A DNA stretch of 49,643 nt, taken from assembly GCA_022800755.1 (NCBI GenBank), contig JAAWQX010000015.1, positions 1 through 49,643 of the forward strand, given 5' to 3'. The stretch's first letter is position 1, and the number at the start of each line of letters is the position of its first letter. The notes under the pieces were generated by a model. The model was not told where the DNA came from, did no database searches, and saw only the letters and a list, made by a program, of their open reading frames with translations. This document shows positions 15,133-23,309 of the stretch, piece by piece. This DNA is from Oscillospiraceae bacterium (GTDB lineage Bacteria > Bacillota > Clostridia > Oscillospirales > Oscillospiraceae). Position numbers and translations under genes: made by a program.

Positions 15133-18086
15133 GCTTTCGCCTCCCGTTCCTCCAGCGCGCCCAGCAGACTGCGCAGGCGGATCTTCACCGCACCGAGATT
15201 GGTGATCTCGTCGATTTTGATTTGAGTGTACAGCTTGCCGCCCTGCTCCAGAATGGCGCGGACCTCGTCGGTGGTGATGGCGTCCACACCGCAGCCGAAG
15301 CTGACCAGCTGCACCAGCTCCGTGTCCGGGTGCTCCGCGGCGTACCGGGCCGCCCGGTAAAGCCGGGCGTGGTAGGTCCACTGGTTGAGCACGTGCACCT
15401 TCTGCGGCTGGGCCAGATGGCAGACGCTGTCCTCGCTGACCACCACAAAGCCAAGCTGGTTCGCCAGCTTATCAATGCCGTGGCCGATTTCCGGGTCGAT
15501 ATGGTAGGGCCGCCCGGCCAGAATCATGATGCGTTTGCCGTTTCTCCGGGCGAATTCCAGCGCCGCCTCGCCGGTGTTGCGGATGGCGGCCATATGGGTC
15601 TCGTAGGCGGCGAAGCCCTTGTCTACGGCCCGCTTGACTTCCCGCTTGGTGAGGGTGTTGTCGAATTTGGATAGGTAGTGGTATAGGGTGTGGGCCAGTT
15701 GCTTGGGGGTGTCCACGCTGAGATAGGGGTACCAGAACTGCACCTGGCTGAGACTGTCCATATTCCCCGCCAGCAGTTCGGCGTAATAAGCGACCACCGG
15801 GCAGTTGTAGTGATTGTCCCCGGCGTGCTCGTCGATGTTGTAGCTCAGGCAGGGATAGAAAATCGTGTCGCAGCCCTGCTCGATGAGTTCCTCGATGTGT
15901 CCGTGCATGATCTTCGCTGGGTAGCAGGCGGTGTCCGACGGGATGGAGAACTGCCCTTTTTCGTAAGTCCGCCGGGTGGACAGGCCGGACAAAACCACCT
16001 CGTAGCCCAGTTCCGTGAACAGCGCGTGCCACAGGGGGGCCAGCTCGTACATCCCCAGCGCCAGCGGCAGACCCAGCTTGCCCCGTTCACCGGGGATGGG
16101 GGTCAGCTTCATGAGCGCGTCCCGCTTGATTTGATGGAGGTTCGGCAGTTCCTCGGCCTTGCCGCCTACCATTTTTTGGCATTGGTTGCCGGAAATGAAC
16201 TTCCGTCCGTCGGCAAAGGTATTGATGGTCAAATGGCAATGGTTCCCGCAGCCCTGGCACACAGATTGGGTGGACGTATGGGTAAAGTTTTTCAGCTCGT
16301 CCAGGGAAAGGATGCGGCTTTCCGAAAAGCGCATGGCGTGGAGCGCCGCGCCGTAAGCGCCCATCAGTCCCGCGATGGCCGGACGGATGACCGGCGCGCC
16401 CAACTCCAGTTCAAAGGCCCGGAGCACCGCGTCATTCAAAAACGTGCCGCCCTGGACCACGATGTGCTCGCCTAATTCCTGGGCGGAGTTGGCCCGGATG
16501 ACCTTGTACAGCGCGTTTTTCACCACGGAAACAGACAGGCCCGCGGAAATATCCTCCACGGTGGCGCCGTCCTTTTGACTTTGCTTCACGGAGGAGTTCA
16601 TAAACACCGTGCACCGGGAGCCGAGATTCACCGGGGCTTTGGCGTGCAGGCCCTTTTCCGCGAAGGTTTGTACCCCGTAGCCCATGGACTTTGCGAAGGT
16701 CTCGATAAACGACCCGCAGCCGGAGGAACAGGCCTCGTTGAGCATGATGGAATCGATCGCGCCGTTCCTGATTTTAAAGCACTTGATGTCCTGCCCGCCG
16801 ATGTCCAGAATGAAATCCACGTCGGGCTGGAAATATTTCGCCGCGGTATAGTGGGCGATGGTCTCCACCACGCCCTCATCCACGCCGAACGCGTGGCAGA
16901 TAAGCTCCTCGCCGTAGCCCGTGGCGGCGCTGCCGCAGATTTGGATGCGGCCTGAGCAGCGGGTCAGAATTTCCTCCAGCTGCGCCCGGACGATCTCCAC
17001 CGGGTTGCCTTGGTTGGAACTATAATAGGTGTACAGTAGCTTTTTGTCTTCGGAAATAAGCGCCAGCTTCGTGGTCGTCGAGCCGCAGTCGATGCCCAGA
17101 TATGCCTTGCCGGCGTAGCTGTCCATATCCCGGGACGGCACCACGGCGGCCTTATGCCGGGTGGCGAAAGCCTCGTAATCCGCCTGGGTGTCGAACAAAG
17201 GCGGCATACGGTCATCGCTGGGGGCCATGCGGGTCACGGAATCGATGAGGCAGTCCAGCAGGGAATCATAGGTGAATTCTTCCCCGCCGTCCACGCCGTA
17301 CAGCGCCGCACCCAGGGCAACGGCGAAGCGCCCGTATTCCGGGAACAGCGCCGTTTCCTCCGTAAGGCGCAGGGTATCCACAAAGCGCTCCCGCAATCCC
17401 CGGCAGTAGTACAGCGGCCCGCCCAGGAACATGACCTTGCCCTCGATCTTCCGGCCCTGGGCCAATCCCGCGATGGTCTGGTTTACCACTGCCTGATAAA
17501 TGCTGGCTGCCACGTCGGACTTATTCGCACCCTGATTCAAAAGCGGCTGGATGTCCGTTTTCGCGAACACTCCGCACCGGGATGCAATCGGATACAGCCG
17601 TGTGTGCTCCAGGCTGGCCGCGTCCATTTCCTCTACGGTCATGTTCAAAAGCACGGCCATCTGGTCGATAAATGCCCCCGTGCCGCCGGCGCAGGTGCCG
17701 TTCATGCGCTCATCGGTGCCGCCTTTGAAGAAGATGACCTTCGCGTCCTCGCCGCCCAGCTCAATGACCACGCTGGTGTCCGGCTCCAATACCCGGATGA
17801 CCTCCCCGGTGGCGTAGACCTCCTGGACAAAGGGGATGCCGGCAGCCTGGGCCAGTCCCAAACCCGCAGAGCCGGAAATGGACGCGAAAAAGCGCCGTCC
17901 CTCCAAAAGATGACGGATATCTTGCAGCATTTCCGTGGTCTTCTGCCGGACCTGGGAGAAATGCCGCTCATATTTTTCGTAAATGACCTCCCCGTCGTCA
18001 ATAAGCACCAGTTTCGCGGTCGTTGAGCCGATATCGATGCCCAGAGACAGGGAATGTTCCAATTTCGGTGCGTTCGTGATCTTCAT
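15129..18086 (-). CDS. Acyl-CoA dehydratase activase with two ASKHA ATPase domains and DUF2229
   Basis: A 985-residue protein with two BadF/BadG/BcrA/HgdC-type ATPase domains, starting near residue 15 (GIDIGSTTAKL) and near residue 325 (GIDCGSTTTKL), followed by a DUF2229 region (about residues 660-985, LGLPLALGMYELAPLW). The cysteines that hold the [4Fe-4S] in HgdC-like activases are present in both domains (GTCAGGTG and SRCGVF; SSGCGSF and SRCTVF). Family members couple ATP hydrolysis to low-potential electron transfer onto a dehydratase partner. The large two-domain form is common in Clostridia, but its physiological substrate is not established. A strong promoter lies upstream and the next gene overlaps by four bases. 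Confidence 0.9.
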   Translation of the reverse strand: MKITNAPKLEHSLSLGIDIGSTTAKLVLIDDGEVIYEKYERHFSQVRQKTTEMLQDIRHLLEGRRFFASISGSAGLGLAQAAGIPFVQEVYATGEVIRVLEPDTSVVIELGGEDAKVIFFKGGTDERMNGTCAGGTGAFIDQMAVLLNMTVEEMDAASLEHTRLYPIASRCGVFAKTDIQPLLNQGANKSDVAASIYQAVVNQTIAGLAQGRKIEGKVMFLGGPLYYCRGLRERFVDTLRLTEETALFPEYGRFAVALGAALYGVDGGEEFTYDSLLDCLIDSVTRMAPSDDRMPPLFDTQADYEAFATRHKAAVVPSRDMDSYAGKAYLGIDCGSTTTKLALISEDKKLLYTYYSSNQGNPVEIVRAQLEEILTRCSGRIQICGSAATGYGEELICHAFGVDEGVVETIAHYTAAKYFQPDVDFILDIGGQDIKCFKIRNGAIDSIMLNEACSSGCGSFIETFAKSMGYGVQTFAEKGLHAKAPVNLGSRCTVFMNSSVKQSQKDGATVEDISAGLSVSVVKNALYKVIRANSAQELGEHIVVQGGTFLNDAVLRAFELELGAPVIRPAIAGLMGAYGAALHAMRFSESRILSLDELKNFTHTSTQSVCQGCGNHCHLTINTFADGRKFISGNQCQKMVGGKAEELPNLHQIKRDALMKLTPIPGERGKLGLPLALGMYELAPLWHALFTELGYEVVLSGLSTRRTYEKGQFSIPSDTACYPAKIMHGHIEELIEQGCDTIFYPCLSYNIDEHAGDNHYNCPVVAYYAELLAGNMDSLSQVQFWYPYLSVDTPKQLAHTLYHYLSKFDNTLTKREVKRAVDKGFAAYETHMAAIRNTGEAALEFARRNGKRIMILAGRPYHIDPEIGHGIDKLANQLGFVVVSEDSVCHLAQPQKVHVLNQWTYHARLYRAARYAAEHPDTELVQLVSFGCGVDAITTDEVRAILEQGGKLYTQIKIDEITNLGAVKIRLRSLLGALEEREAKA

Positions 18087-18127
18087 ATGTACCGCCTGTC
18101 GAATGTTGTCGTTTTCTCTAAAAGACG

Positions 18128-18156
18128 ATTATAACGAAATGACAGAAAAATTTCAA
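18128..18156 (-). promoter_or_regulatory. Promoter of the activase operon
   Basis: On the minus strand, TTGAAA (18151-18156), 17 bases, TATAAT (18128-18133). Confidence 0.75.
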
Positions 18157-18205
18157 TGGAAATTGTATGAATATCATATTAAGGTATCTCTGGCTATTTT
18201 TATGC

Positions 18206-18244
18206 AAAAAGACAAGACCGCATTCCTATTGGAATGCGGTCTTG
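18206..18244 (-). terminator. Intrinsic terminator of the surface-glycan operon
   Basis: A perfect 14-bp stem (CAAGACCGCATTCC and complement) with a four-base loop, followed on the minus strand by TCTTTTTG. It lies just after the SDR stop codon and ends the operon that begins at 24739. Confidence 0.9.
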
Positions 18245-18250
18245 CGGAAT

Positions 18251-19006
18251 TTACAGATTTTGCTGCCGGGTCCAGACCTCCATAGCCAGCCGGGGCAGTA
18301 CCCGGCCGAACAGGCCCTGGGCTTTGATGCTCGCGCCGTGGATGGATACGTCCTTGCCCTTGCGCATATCCCGGATGGCGGTGCGTACCACGTCCCGGGG
18401 GTTCCAGATGCGGCTGTAATAGGGGATCTGGGCGTATTGGTTCGCCCGGTCAAAAAATTCTGTGTCCACCCAGCAGGGGCATACGGCCATGGCCCGGATG
18501 CCGCGGTCCCGCAATTCCAGGTTCAGCGCCTGGGTAAAGCTGCGCACAAAAGCTTTTGTGGCGGCGTAAATGTTCAAAAACGGGATGGGCTGCATAGACG
18601 CGATAGAGGCGAACTCGTAAATTTCCCCGCCCTCGTTCATGTACGGCAGGGTCACGTGGGTCATAGCCACCAGAGCCTTACAGTTCAGGTCGATCATATT
18701 GAGCTGCTCATCCAGCGGCAGATCCGCGAAGTTGCCGAACAGCCCGAAGCCCGCGGCGTTGACCAGGGTCTTGACGTCCGGCTGATGCTCTGCCAGCAGC
18801 TTGGCGTATTCCGCCACGCTCCCGTCCGCCGTCAGGTCCAACGGGACGGGCCGCACCTTGGCCCGCAAAGCCCCGGTCAGGCTCAAAAGCCGGTCGCCCC
18901 GGCGGGCGATGACCCAAATCTCGTCGTATTTCCGCAGCCGGTCCAGCTGCACGGCGCATTCCCGTCCCATACCGGATGACGCGCCTGTAATGACCGCGAT
19001 CTTCAT
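18251..19006 (-). CDS. Short-chain dehydrogenase/reductase
   Basis: A 251-residue classical SDR with an N-terminal cofactor motif (TGASSGMG, residues 8-15) and the catalytic YxxxK (YAATK) with an upstream serine in the IASM segment. It should be a cytoplasmic NAD(P)-dependent oxidoreductase; the substrate is unknown. The ATG overlaps the stop codon of the GT4-CsaB fusion gene by four bases (ATGA), so it is the last member of the surface-glycan operon. A role in making or trimming a sugar or lipid precursor is therefore possible but only inferred. Confidence 0.88.
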   Translation of the reverse strand: MKIAVITGASSGMGRECAVQLDRLRKYDEIWVIARRGDRLLSLTGALRAKVRPVPLDLTADGSVAEYAKLLAEHQPDVKTLVNAAGFGLFGNFADLPLDEQLNMIDLNCKALVAMTHVTLPYMNEGGEIYEFASIASMQPIPFLNIYAATKAFVRSFTQALNLELRDRGIRAMAVCPCWVDTEFFDRANQYAQIPYYSRIWNPRDVVRTAIRDMRKGKDVSIHGASIKAQGLFGRVLPRLAMEVWTRQQNL

Positions 19007-21228
19007 ATCTGCTCCTGTTCCGTCAGACCCAATAGCTGGGCCAAGACCTGTTCATTTTCCCCCGCCGCGGCCTCCAGCCGTGGGGCGAGTTCGGACAACC
19101 GCGCCGCGTACTCCGCCCGGTTTTGCAAAAGCCCGGTCAATACAGTCTGCCCGGTTTCCGCGGAAAAATCCGCCGGTGTGCCGCAGCTTGGCATACCAAG
19201 AAGCTCCAGATAGGACTGCACCTTGGGGTCATAGACCAGCCCCATCACCGGCACCCGCTCTTTGGCGGCGAAGATGACCGTATGCAGCCGCATACTGAAC
19301 ACCGCGTCGCACAAAGCGATCACGCCCATCATCGTCTCCGGCTCGCCGGGGGAGGCAAAGGTATAGGACCGGGCGGTCATGCGGGCGCGGATGTCTTCGG
19401 TCACGGCCCTGTCGTCGGGGGTCTGCATGATGATGAATAGCACCGTATGGGTCTGGGCGGCCTTGTCGCAGAACGCGGCGAGTTCGTCCAGCCGCCCGGC
19501 GATGTGGGCGGATTGGCGCATAGACACCGCCAAAATGGGCTGATCCAGCGGAATTTGCTCGTCCAGCAGCCGTTTTTTTGCCTGCTCCGGCGGGATGCCG
19601 TTCAGGGTAAACACCGGGTCGGCAGTGACAGTCATGCGGGGATGGTCCACCCCCATGGCCTGAAGCTCCGCCAGGGAATCGCCGTCCCGCAGGGTGATCG
19701 CGTCCGCCCGGGACACCACATCCCGCACCCGCCTGCGGTTGGTGGGCTTCGTCACGGGACCGATGCCGTTTGCGTAGAGCATCACGGGTTTGTTGTAATG
19801 TAGGGCCGTGCGGATGACGAAGAGGTAATACAAAATGGAGCGGGTGCTGGTGCGGTCCTGCAGCAGGCTCCCGCCGCCGGAAATGAGCAGGTCGGCCTGC
19901 CGGATGGCCCGGCGCACCTGCCCCACACTGAAGCGCTTCACGGCGTTCACGCCGTACTCCGCCAGGGTGCTTTCCGGGGAATTGGACAAGGCCACCAGTT
20001 CAACGTCTCCGCTGAGCCGGGCAAGCCGGCGGCGGATGGAAAGCAAAATAGCGTCGTCCCCCAGGTTATGATAGCCGTAATACCCGGAAATGACAGCGGT
20101 GCGCTTGCGCCACACCTGACGATAGACAGAAAGCGCGTCTTCAGTCATGCGGGCCACGGAATAGTGGTCGAAAATGACCTGCCGGTTGTATGCCCCCTGC
20201 TGTTTCCAAGTCTCCGGCCCGGCGGACAACAGCGCGTCCGCGTCCGCCAGCAAGGATTCCGGGGTACACATAGGCAGACCCCGGCAGCAGAAATTGCCCA
20301 GCTTGGCTTCCTCCAGCTTATCGGGGGTGAAAATGCTGTGATACCCCTCGTTTCCGGCGATGATGACAGGCTTCGCCGCCGCCATAGCCTCCAGCGCCGC
20401 CCGGGAAACGCCCACAAACACGTCTCCGGCGGCGACGATCTCATTGATATCCGTCCGCGCGCCGGGGAGGTGCAGCAGTGGATACCCCGCCGCCTGATTG
20501 GCCGCGTCCGCTTGGGCTTTCAGTTCGTCGTACACATCGCCGCCTCCGGCGATGAGCACCCGCAGCCCCGGATGGCGCTTCGCCAGTTCCGGCGCCGCGG
20601 CGATGAGGTGCCGGGCGGCCAAAGCGCGGCTGTCGTCCAGACGGCTGACGCAGCAGACGCAGACCGCGTCCGCCGGGATGCCCAGTTCCGCCCGGACCGC
20701 CTGCCCGGAGACCGCCGGGGAGAATTTCTCCGTGTCGATGCCGTTGATGGTGACCGTGACCCGGTCGCCGGGGATCTGGTAATTATCCCAGAGATAGTCT
20801 TTAATGTCGTCGGACACGGCGATGGTGCGCTGTCCCCAGTTGGTGAGGAAGCGCAGCGCGCCTCCGGCGTCAAACACCCAATGGGCGGTGGTGACGAAGG
20901 GGAATTTCATAAGCCGGTGCAAAATACCGCACAAAAAGCCGGGGATCCGGGCGTGGGCATGGACCACGTCCGGCCGCTCCGCTTTGATGATGCGGCGCAG
21001 AGCGAACAGGGACTTCAGCATCGGCACGGGGGAGCGGCGGTGCATGGGCGCGTGAAAACAGCGCACCCCCGCCTGGGTGAGTTCTTCCTCATACACGCCC
21101 CCGTTGGACACCACGATCACGTCATAACCCCAGCGGCGCAGCTGCTTGCTCAGTTCCACGATATGGGTCTCCGCCCCGCCGATATCCAACCCCATGGTGG
21201 CCATGAGGATGGTGCGTTTTTGTTCCAT
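19003..21228 (-). CDS. Fusion of GT4 glycosyltransferase and CsaB-type polysaccharide pyruvyl transferase
   Basis: This 741-residue bifunctional protein has an N-terminal half (about residues 1-370) that is a GT-B glycosyltransferase of family 4 (GLDIGGAETHIVELSKQL near the start, ALEAMAAAKPVI in the donor site). The C-terminal half (about residues 373-741) is a CsaB-like pyruvyl transferase (SGYYGYHNLGDDAIL, SGGGSLLQD, ANGIGPV). CsaB adds pyruvate ketals to secondary cell-wall polymers and thereby makes docking sites for SLH-domain surface proteins. Fusion implies that a sugar is added and pyruvylated in one step or by one complex, probably at the cytoplasmic face; this is inference. The start is ATG 21228 after GAGG; the gene follows the second DUF4330 gene by ten bases and overlaps the SDR by four. 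Confidence 0.9.
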   Translation of the reverse strand: MEQKRTILMATMGLDIGGAETHIVELSKQLRRWGYDVIVVSNGGVYEEELTQAGVRCFHAPMHRRSPVPMLKSLFALRRIIKAERPDVVHAHARIPGFLCGILHRLMKFPFVTTAHWVFDAGGALRFLTNWGQRTIAVSDDIKDYLWDNYQIPGDRVTVTINGIDTEKFSPAVSGQAVRAELGIPADAVCVCCVSRLDDSRALAARHLIAAAPELAKRHPGLRVLIAGGGDVYDELKAQADAANQAAGYPLLHLPGARTDINEIVAAGDVFVGVSRAALEAMAAAKPVIIAGNEGYHSIFTPDKLEEAKLGNFCCRGLPMCTPESLLADADALLSAGPETWKQQGAYNRQVIFDHYSVARMTEDALSVYRQVWRKRTAVISGYYGYHNLGDDAILLSIRRRLARLSGDVELVALSNSPESTLAEYGVNAVKRFSVGQVRRAIRQADLLISGGGSLLQDRTSTRSILYYLFVIRTALHYNKPVMLYANGIGPVTKPTNRRRVRDVVSRADAITLRDGDSLAELQAMGVDHPRMTVTADPVFTLNGIPPEQAKKRLLDEQIPLDQPILAVSMRQSAHIAGRLDELAAFCDKAAQTHTVLFIIMQTPDDRAVTEDIRARMTARSYTFASPGEPETMMGVIALCDAVFSMRLHTVIFAAKERVPVMGLVYDPKVQSYLELLGMPSCGTPADFSAETGQTVLTGLLQNRAEYAARLSELAPRLEAAAGENEQVLAQLLGLTEQEQI

Positions 21229-21238
21229 ATCCGCCGCC

Positions 21239-21709
21239 TCAGAGGATGTCCCAGATTAGGCCGGTAAAGGAGCGGTAGCGGGTGTTCATGGTGTGCTCCG
21301 CGCCCACCTGGATCTGATAGGTGCGGTTCACCAGCCGCTCCCGGCGGTCATTGACGGTGCCCTCGGCTTCCACGGTGATGTATAGATCGTAGCGATCGTC
21401 GATGGTGCCCCATTCGCAGGTGCCGTCGGGCAGGGGGATCTCTTTCAGGGCGGGTTCGGCGTTCACTTCCGTGACGGTGCCGATGGCGTTGCCGCTGTCG
21501 GAATCATACAGCACGTCCCCGGGCCGCACGCTGTCCACCGTGGAGGCTTTCCCCGCGGGGATCTGCACCACATAGCGGATTACGTCGTGATTCGCGGCAC
21601 CGGTGTGCTCCGCGGCGGTGAATTTATACATCGCGCCCGCGGCCAGCAGCACCAGAAGCAGGCAGACCAGCGCGTCGATCCAATTGAAATGATAAGCTTT
21701 TTTCATCAT
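21239..21709 (-). CDS. DUF4330-like membrane-anchored protein, copy 2
   Basis: A 156-residue protein with one N-terminal membrane helix (about residues 10-30) and an extracytoplasmic beta-rich domain. The motif RPGDVLYDSDSGNAIGTV matches PGDAIRDSARNYDIGTV in the neighbouring gene, so the two are diverged paralogues. I assign DUF4330 from the overall pattern; no function is known. The start overlaps the stop codon of copy 1 (ATGATGA), with a G-rich ribosome site ahead. Its place between two glycosyltransferase genes suggests a structural or chaperone role in glycan assembly or export. Confidence 0.75.
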   Translation of the reverse strand: MMKKAYHFNWIDALVCLLLVLLAAGAMYKFTAAEHTGAANHDVIRYVVQIPAGKASTVDSVRPGDVLYDSDSGNAIGTVTEVNAEPALKEIPLPDGTCEWGTIDDRYDLYITVEAEGTVNDRRERLVNRTYQIQVGAEHTMNTRYRSFTGLIWDIL

Positions 21710-22194
21710 GCGTCCCCCCGATCAATGGCAATGACATAGCCGGTGCCGGCGTAGCACGGGCCGGCCAGATAGACCTTGGTGCCCACTGTGATTTGATAAC
21801 CGCTTTCTGCGGTGAGCGCGGTGCCGCCGGTGAGCATATTGGCCTGGATGGTGAGCAGAATGTTGTCATACCGGTCCAGCACGGCGTTTTTCACGGTCAG
21901 GTTTTCCTCGTCCGCGACCTGCACGGTGTAAGGCTGCACCTCGTGGGACACCACAGTGCCGATGTCGTAATTCCGGGCACTGTCCCGGATGGCGTCGCCG
22001 GGCTGGATGAGGTCCGCGGCGCCCTTGGGCACCTGCACGAGTTCCACGGTGAATTCCGTGGGCACCGTCGTCGGCGCGGCCACTTTCACGTCCTTGGGCT
22101 TCAAAAGCATAAACACCGCAGCCGCCGCCACGATGACCGCCGCCACGATGACGATATCGAAAACGCTGATTTTCAGCTTCTTTTGTTCTTCCAT
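21706..22194 (-). CDS. DUF4330-like membrane-anchored protein, copy 1
   Basis: A 162-residue paralogue of the next gene, with a single N-terminal helix (about residues 9-31) and an external domain. ATG 22194 is seven bases from GGAGG. An immediately preceding ATG (22197) forms a TAATG junction with the stop codon of the glycosyltransferase upstream, so either may be used. Translational coupling through the whole group suggests fixed stoichiometry. The function is unknown. Confidence 0.75.
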   Translation of the reverse strand: MEEQKKLKISVFDIVIVAAVIVAAAAVFMLLKPKDVKVAAPTTVPTEFTVELVQVPKGAADLIQPGDAIRDSARNYDIGTVVSHEVQPYTVQVADEENLTVKNAVLDRYDNILLTIQANMLTGGTALTAESGYQITVGTKVYLAGPCYAGTGYVIAIDRGDA

Positions 22195-22196
22195 CA

Positions 22197-23309
22197 TTAA
22201 CCCTCCAATGCTTTGTCGTACACCGCTTCCACGTTCCGGGCAAAAATCTCCCCGGTGAAGCGTTCCCGGTAGATTTCCGCCGCCCGGGTCTTCATATGGG
22301 CGAACAGCGCGGGGTCATCCATGATCCCGGCGATGCGCTCCGCCATAGCGGCGCTGTCCCGGCTGGGGAAGAGGAAACCGGATTCCCCTTCGTCCACCAT
22401 CCAGGGATTGCCGCCGTAGTCGCTGGCCACCACGGGGATGCCCAGGCTGAACGCCTCGATCATCGCCAGACTGGAAGCCTCTGTGCCGTAGGACGCATTC
22501 AGCTGCAAGTCGAGAATACTCAAAATCGGCGCCACATTCCGCACGAACCCGGCGAAAATTACCTGCTGGTCCAGCGCCAGTTCCTTTGCCTTAGCCCGCA
22601 CGGTCTGCTCGAAGCTGCCCTCCCCGGCGATGATAAGTTTCACCGGGCGGCCCTGGTCCGCCAGCCGTTTCACGGCGTCCAAAATATAAAGATGCCCCTT
22701 ATAATCCTCGATCCGGGCCATGATGCCCAGCACAAAGTCCCCCGGCCGAATGCCGTATTGCGCCCGCAGCGCCTCACATTCTGCGTTGCTTGCCCGATTC
22801 ACGGCCTCCACGCCGTTCATCATGACCGTGATGAGCGCCGGATCGATGCCGCCGTCGGTGAGGTTTTCCTTGCAGGCCTCGCTCACGGCGATGATACGGT
22901 CGGCATAGTGCTCGTTGAGGGTCTTGTTGACGAAGCGTCCGGGATTCTTTTTGATGCGCTCCGGCACGGGAAACGCCGAGTGCCGGGTGTAAACGATCTT
23001 TGCCCCGGTGCCTTTTGCGGCGACGCGCCCGGACATGGCCCCGTGGGTATGCACGATCTGGGGCCGTTCGGCCTTGATGACTTTTTTCAGTGCCCGGACA
23101 GCCTGCACGGAAAAGGACTTGTCCCCCATGCCAGGGACCTCGATGACCGGGGTATCCAGCTTGAGCACTTCCGGCTTAAGCTGGCTGCCCTCGGGCAAAA
23201 CGACTTTCACCTCATACCGGGAACGGTCGTAATATTTCAGAAAATTGATGAGACAGCGCCCCGCGCCGCCGATGTTGGTATCGCTGATGATATTCAGCAC
23301 CTTTGTCAT
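22197..23309 (-). CDS. GT4-family glycosyltransferase
   Basis: A 370-residue GT-B enzyme with the glycine-rich acceptor loop DTNIGGAGRCLINFL near residue 10 and a donor-site segment near EASSLAMIEAFSLGIPVVAS (about residue 290), typical of family 4 retaining transferases that use nucleotide sugars. It probably acts at the cytoplasmic membrane face on a lipid-linked glycan. ATG 23309 overlaps the stop codon of the ligase gene by four bases; the frame continues upstream only as antiparallel overlap. It resembles the GT4 half of the fusion protein at 19003-21228. Confidence 0.9.
   Translation of the reverse strand: MTKVLNIISDTNIGGAGRCLINFLKYYDRSRYEVKVVLPEGSQLKPEVLKLDTPVIEVPGMGDKSFSVQAVRALKKVIKAERPQIVHTHGAMSGRVAAKGTGAKIVYTRHSAFPVPERIKKNPGRFVNKTLNEHYADRIIAVSEACKENLTDGGIDPALITVMMNGVEAVNRASNAECEALRAQYGIRPGDFVLGIMARIEDYKGHLYILDAVKRLADQGRPVKLIIAGEGSFEQTVRAKAKELALDQQVIFAGFVRNVAPILSILDLQLNASYGTEASSLAMIEAFSLGIPVVASDYGGNPWMVDEGESGFLFPSRDSAAMAERIAGIMDDPALFAHMKTRAAEIYRERFTGEIFARNVEAVYDKALEG

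Noticed and set aside
15133-15381. N-terminal extension of the dehydratase-type protein
   Set aside because: Arg/Gly-rich low-complexity sequence inside the activase gene; the ATG at 15132 has a strong ribosome site and the usual overlap.
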